Of a DNA stretch of 6,440 nt, positions 6,348 through 6,440 are shown in pieces. Below the pieces are notes generated by a model. It saw only the letters and a list, made by a program, of their open reading frames with translations, was not told where the DNA came from and did not search any database. Origin of the DNA: an uncultured Mucispirillum sp. (lineage in GTDB: Bacteria > Chrysiogenota > Deferribacteres > Deferribacterales > Mucispirillaceae); the NCBI GenBank assembly GCA_937890655.1, contig CALADT010000056.1:1-6440 (forward strand). The letters run 5' to 3'. The position numbers and the translations under genes were made by a program. Within the stretch, counting starts at the first letter, position 1, and every line of letters starts with the position of its first letter.

Positions 6348-6440
6348 CTACTTCTTAATATTAAACTTACCTTTGTTTAATGTCAACCCTTTTCTGTCCA
6401 GCAATAGTTCTACTTCGCTTATTTTTAATGTCATACTGTT
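6348..6440 (-). CDS. C-terminal end of an upstream gene, possibly a VgrG-like spike protein
   Basis: From the right edge a frame is open for 30 codons to a TAG at 6350-6348, 7 nt before the large effector starts. The fragment contains LKISEVELLLD and KGLTLNKGKFNIKK, alternating hydrophobic and polar residues like the beta-helical tail of VgrG/Gp5-type spikes. A VgrG gene directly upstream of an effector and its immunity gene would be a standard T6SS layout. The fragment is too short to prove this. A second frame, ending at 6367, is also open across the edge (ending VDIKQR) and could be the real one. The chosen frame is favoured by its tight spacing to the next gene and its plausible beta pattern. 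Confidence 0.4.
   Translation of the reverse strand, partial: NSMTLKISEVELLLDRKGLTLNKGKFNIKK

Overview
The window is very AT-rich and every gene I accept lies on the minus strand, so it reads from right to left. Several products carry Sec signal peptides, and two encoded domains would cut peptidoglycan. This fits a diderm (Gram-negative type) bacterium with a low-GC genome. Campylobacterota such as Arcobacter or Campylobacter is my best guess, because the layout resembles a type VI secretion (T6SS) effector island. Fusobacteria and Brachyspira have similar base composition and cannot be excluded from sequence alone.

Layout in transcription order: (1) 6440-6348, the last 30 codons of an unidentified upstream gene, possibly a VgrG-like spike. 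(2) 6340-2168, a 1390-residue protein. It has no signal peptide and a long N-terminal region I do not recognise. It ends in a degenerate L,D-transpeptidase-like (DUF2778/Tlde1-like) domain followed by a C-terminal Amidase_2 (N-acetylmuramoyl-L-alanine amidase) domain. (3) 2184-1762, overlapping the amidase gene by 17 nt, a small exported four-cysteine protein that looks like the amidase's immunity protein. Its reading frame is cut by one in-frame TAA between the signal peptide and the mature domain. (4) 1747-867, an orphan C-terminal cassette. It starts with a near-exact copy of the end of the transpeptidase-like linker and continues into an M23 (LytM-type) peptidase domain, with no N-terminal delivery part. 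(5) 851-375, a 158-residue exported protein, the likely immunity protein for the M23 domain. (6) 373 to the left edge, another exported protein, incomplete.

The main observation is that this looks like a modular antibacterial effector locus: one full-length effector plus a promoterless spare warhead with its own immunity gene, joined by a ~127-bp direct repeat. Recombination between the repeats would remove exactly the amidase tip and its immunity gene (about 1.2 kb) and place the M23 tip on the delivery protein, still followed by its immunity gene. A one-base length difference in an A/T run inside the repeat (8 versus 7) leaves the cassette out of frame with the linker upstream of the run. 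Only crossovers on the cassette side of the run would give an in-frame chimera. The same arrangement (full-length toxin plus orphan C-terminal modules) is known from Rhs and CdiA loci, but I see no Rhs or CdiA hallmarks here. There is no stretch of more than 300 bases without a gene.
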